Shown here one piece after another: positions 6,563 through 7,525 of a stretch of DNA of 7,525 bases (position 1 is the stretch's first letter; each line of letters begins with the position of its first letter). This stretch comes from an uncultured Bacilli bacterium (GTDB lineage Bacteria; Bacillota_I; Bacilli_A; RF39; UBA660). The notes under the pieces were generated by a model. The model was not told where the DNA came from. It saw only the letters and a list, made by a program, of their open reading frames with translations, and did not search any database. The position numbers and the translations under genes were made by a program. Location of the stretch: the NCBI GenBank assembly GCA_910580135.1, contig CAJTXC010000068.1:1-7525 (forward strand), read 5' to 3'.

Positions 6563-6698
6563 AAAACAAAAAACTCCTAGAAAAACATAGGGGTGATACT
6601 AAGTACCACGGTTCCACCCTATTTATTTCTAGAAGAAATCGCTTCATTCATACTGCTGATAGGTTTCCAAGCCCGTCATCACAACATTAATTAAATAT
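6563..6698 (-). promoter_or_regulatory. Glycine T-box riboswitch leader of glyQS, unusually compact
   Basis: The minus strand contains the T-box AGGGTGGAACCGTGG at 6606-6620, close to the consensus AGGGTGGNACCGCG. The antiterminator pairs AUAGGGUG (6615-6622) with CACCCCUAU (6587-6595), with one bulged C. The bulge sequence UGGA is complementary to a UCCA 3' end, which is that of bacterial tRNA-Gly with discriminator U. Upstream, AUGUUGUGAU (6678-6687) pairs with AUCAGCAGUAU (6650-6660) around a 17-base loop containing GGC (6671-6673), a fitting glycine specifier. A small GAAG/CUUC hairpin (6632-6645) follows. In this family, uncharged tRNA bridges specifier and bulge and blocks the terminator, turning on glyQS when glycine charging falls. 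The Stem I region is only about 38 nt and shows no clear distal loops. Confidence 0.93.
6573..6594 (-). terminator. Regulated terminator of the T-box leader
   Basis: The minus-strand RNA can form ACCCCUA (6588-6594) with UAGGAGU (6573-6579), one C-A mismatch and an eight-base loop, followed by UUUUU-G-UUUUU. Its upstream arm is the downstream arm of the antiterminator, so the two folds are mutually exclusive. An additional pairing of CUAGAAA (6626-6632) with UUUCUAG (6577-6583) is possible. Confidence 0.8.
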
Positions 6699-6704
6699 AT
6701 TAGT

Positions 6705-6713
6705 ATTATATCA
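6705..6713 (-). promoter_or_regulatory. Extended -10 promoter of the T-box/glyQS unit
   Basis: The minus strand reads TGATATAAT (6705-6713), a perfect TGnTATAAT extended -10. No good -35 hexamer is seen at 16-18 bases, which an extended -10 can tolerate. The start would be near 6698, giving a leader of about 160 nt to glyQS. The rest of the recO-glyQS gap (6714-6780) is AT-rich, with no convincing recO terminator, so read-through from recO is possible. Confidence 0.6.
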
Positions 6714-6780
6714 TAAAATATTAATTAGTACATATTAAATTTATTTCTTTACATATTATATGTATCAAATAATAATTTTA

Positions 6781-7521
6781 TTAATATATAGACATACTCT
6801 TTAAAAAAGTTTTACTTTTTAAATAAAGTCCAGTATATCTATCATAATAATCATCAATAAAGTTATTTATTTCTTTTTTTACTTCATCAGATACATCTAA
6901 TTTAGATATTTTAGATATATCAACATATTCTAATAACCTAATTAACTTTATCGTTTTATCACTTGCTATATAATCGTTAAGCACATGGTCTTTACATACA
7001 AAGCCACCTTTATCACTAGATACTGTAACAACGTTTTCATTTCCGCATATAACGCATCCATTAAGTTTAGGACTAACTCCTAAAAAAGATAAGTATTTAA
7101 GCTCCAAGATATTTGTAATAACCATTGGATCAAAGCCCTCTTCTATTTTAAGGATTGCACTTAAATATATATCATATATTCTTTTATCATCATTTTGTTT
7201 TATAACACCATTAGTTAACTCTGATAAAAAGTTTAAATAAGATACTTTTATTATATCTTTTTTTATATTCCTAAAAGGATTTATAACGTCCGCACTTATT
7301 AACGTAGACAAATTATTTTCTTTATAACTAATATTAAAATTAGCATAACAAAATCTTTCACTTACACTTCTAAGTGGGCTTTTTAACCTTTTAGAACCTT
7401 TAGCAATTACTCCTATAACACCTTTTTCTTTAGTTATAATATTTAGTATTTTACTACTTTCTTTATAAGGTTTCTCATCTATTACGATACCTTCAACTTC
7501 TATCATCTCCAAGGGTATCAA
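6781..7521 (-). CDS. recO: DNA repair protein RecO
   Basis: RecO acts with RecR and RecF to load RecA on SSB-coated single strands and to anneal complementary strands. The N-terminal OB-fold domain begins EGIVIDEKPYKESSKILNIITKEKGVIGVIAKGSKR (about residues 10-45, given here in two recognisable parts EGIVI and KGSKR). The C-terminal part carries a zinc finger, Cys156-x2-Cys159 (CVICG) and Cys176-x2-His179, as in many RecO proteins. Length (241-246) is normal. The start is uncertain. TTG 7521 gives 246 residues, but its ribosome site would be at the window edge. ATG 7506 gives MIEVEG, which aligns with usual RecO N-termini (compare M-x4-EG), but GGAG directly abuts it. The frame is open to the edge. 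The order recO then glyQS is common in low-GC Gram-positives. Confidence 0.93.
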   Translation of the reverse strand: MIPLEMIEVEGIVIDEKPYKESSKILNIITKEKGVIGVIAKGSKRLKSPLRSVSERFCYANFNISYKENNLSTLISADVINPFRNIKKDIIKVSYLNFLSELTNGVIKQNDDKRIYDIYLSAILKIEEGFDPMVITNILELKYLSFLGVSPKLNGCVICGNENVVTVSSDKGGFVCKDHVLNDYIASDKTIKLIRLLEYVDISKISKLDVSDEVKKEINNFIDDYYDRYTGLYLKSKTFLKSMSIY

Positions 7522-7525
7522 TCTT
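7493..7525 (-). CDS. Possible C-terminal tail of an upstream gene, perhaps era (partial)
   Basis: In one minus-strand frame the last bases of the window read KIDTLGDDRS followed by TGA (7493-7495), overlapping the recO start by a few codons. Era, the ribosome-assembly GTPase often found just upstream of recO, typically ends with a leucine/glycine-containing tail of this style (L..LG or L..FG). Eleven codons cannot prove it; an unrelated gene or chance open frame is possible. Confidence 0.25.
   Translation of the reverse strand, partial: KIDTLGDDRS

Noticed and set aside
6729..6758. Direct repeat TACATATTA (6729-6737 and 6750-6758) as an operator pair
   Set aside because: Short AT-only repeats are common here, and T-box control already explains glyQS regulation.
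6745..6765. Short palindromic stretch (ACATATTATATGT) after recO as a recO terminator
   Set aside because: It is pure AT with a tiny loop, no GC in the stem core and no adjacent T-tract; such patterns are expected by chance in DNA this AT-rich.
1..7525. CRISPR array, insertion sequence, tRNA or rRNA gene
   Set aside because: No regularly spaced repeats, transposase-like frames, terminal repeats flanking a gene, or tRNA cloverleaf were found on either strand; the T-box is a tRNA-binding leader and not a tRNA.

Overview
The window looks like chromosomal DNA from a low-GC Gram-positive bacterium of the Bacilli/Erysipelotrichia/Mollicutes-adjacent type. The grounds are very AT-rich DNA, a one-chain (GlyQS-type) glycyl-tRNA synthetase behind a T-box leader, a recO-glyQS gene order, a cysteine-free ribosomal protein S4 with its own structured leader, and AAGGAGG-type ribosome binding sites. 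Reading frames of normal family length with TGG tryptophan codons and TAA/TAG stops indicate the standard bacterial code. The species cannot be named from this sequence. Every gene lies on the minus strand, so transcription runs from high to low coordinates.

There are three visible blocks in transcription order. (1) 7525-3752: recO, possibly overlapped at its start by the tail of an upstream gene resembling era. Next comes a glycine T-box leader with its own extended -10 promoter, then glyQS, then 11 bp later an unrecognised 462-residue membrane protein closed by a terminator. (2) 3735-2906: a consensus promoter, a roughly 160-nt structured leader, rpsD (S4) and a terminator. (3) 2886-1: a second clear promoter and three tandem paralogues of about 290-312 residues, closed by a long hairpin at the window edge.

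The first two blocks are housekeeping (recombination repair, glycine charging, ribosome assembly) apart from the membrane protein. The third is the accessory part. Its three proteins share a Rossmann SAM-binding signature that resembles the DUF3419/BtaA family of SAM-dependent 3-amino-3-carboxypropyl transferases. The first and third copies are close to each other and the middle one is strongly diverged. What they modify is not visible from the sequence. They are the best candidate here for an undescribed system.

Several starts were moved inward to fit ribosome binding sites: the middle paralogue to 1902, rpsD to 3531 and glyQS to 6538.
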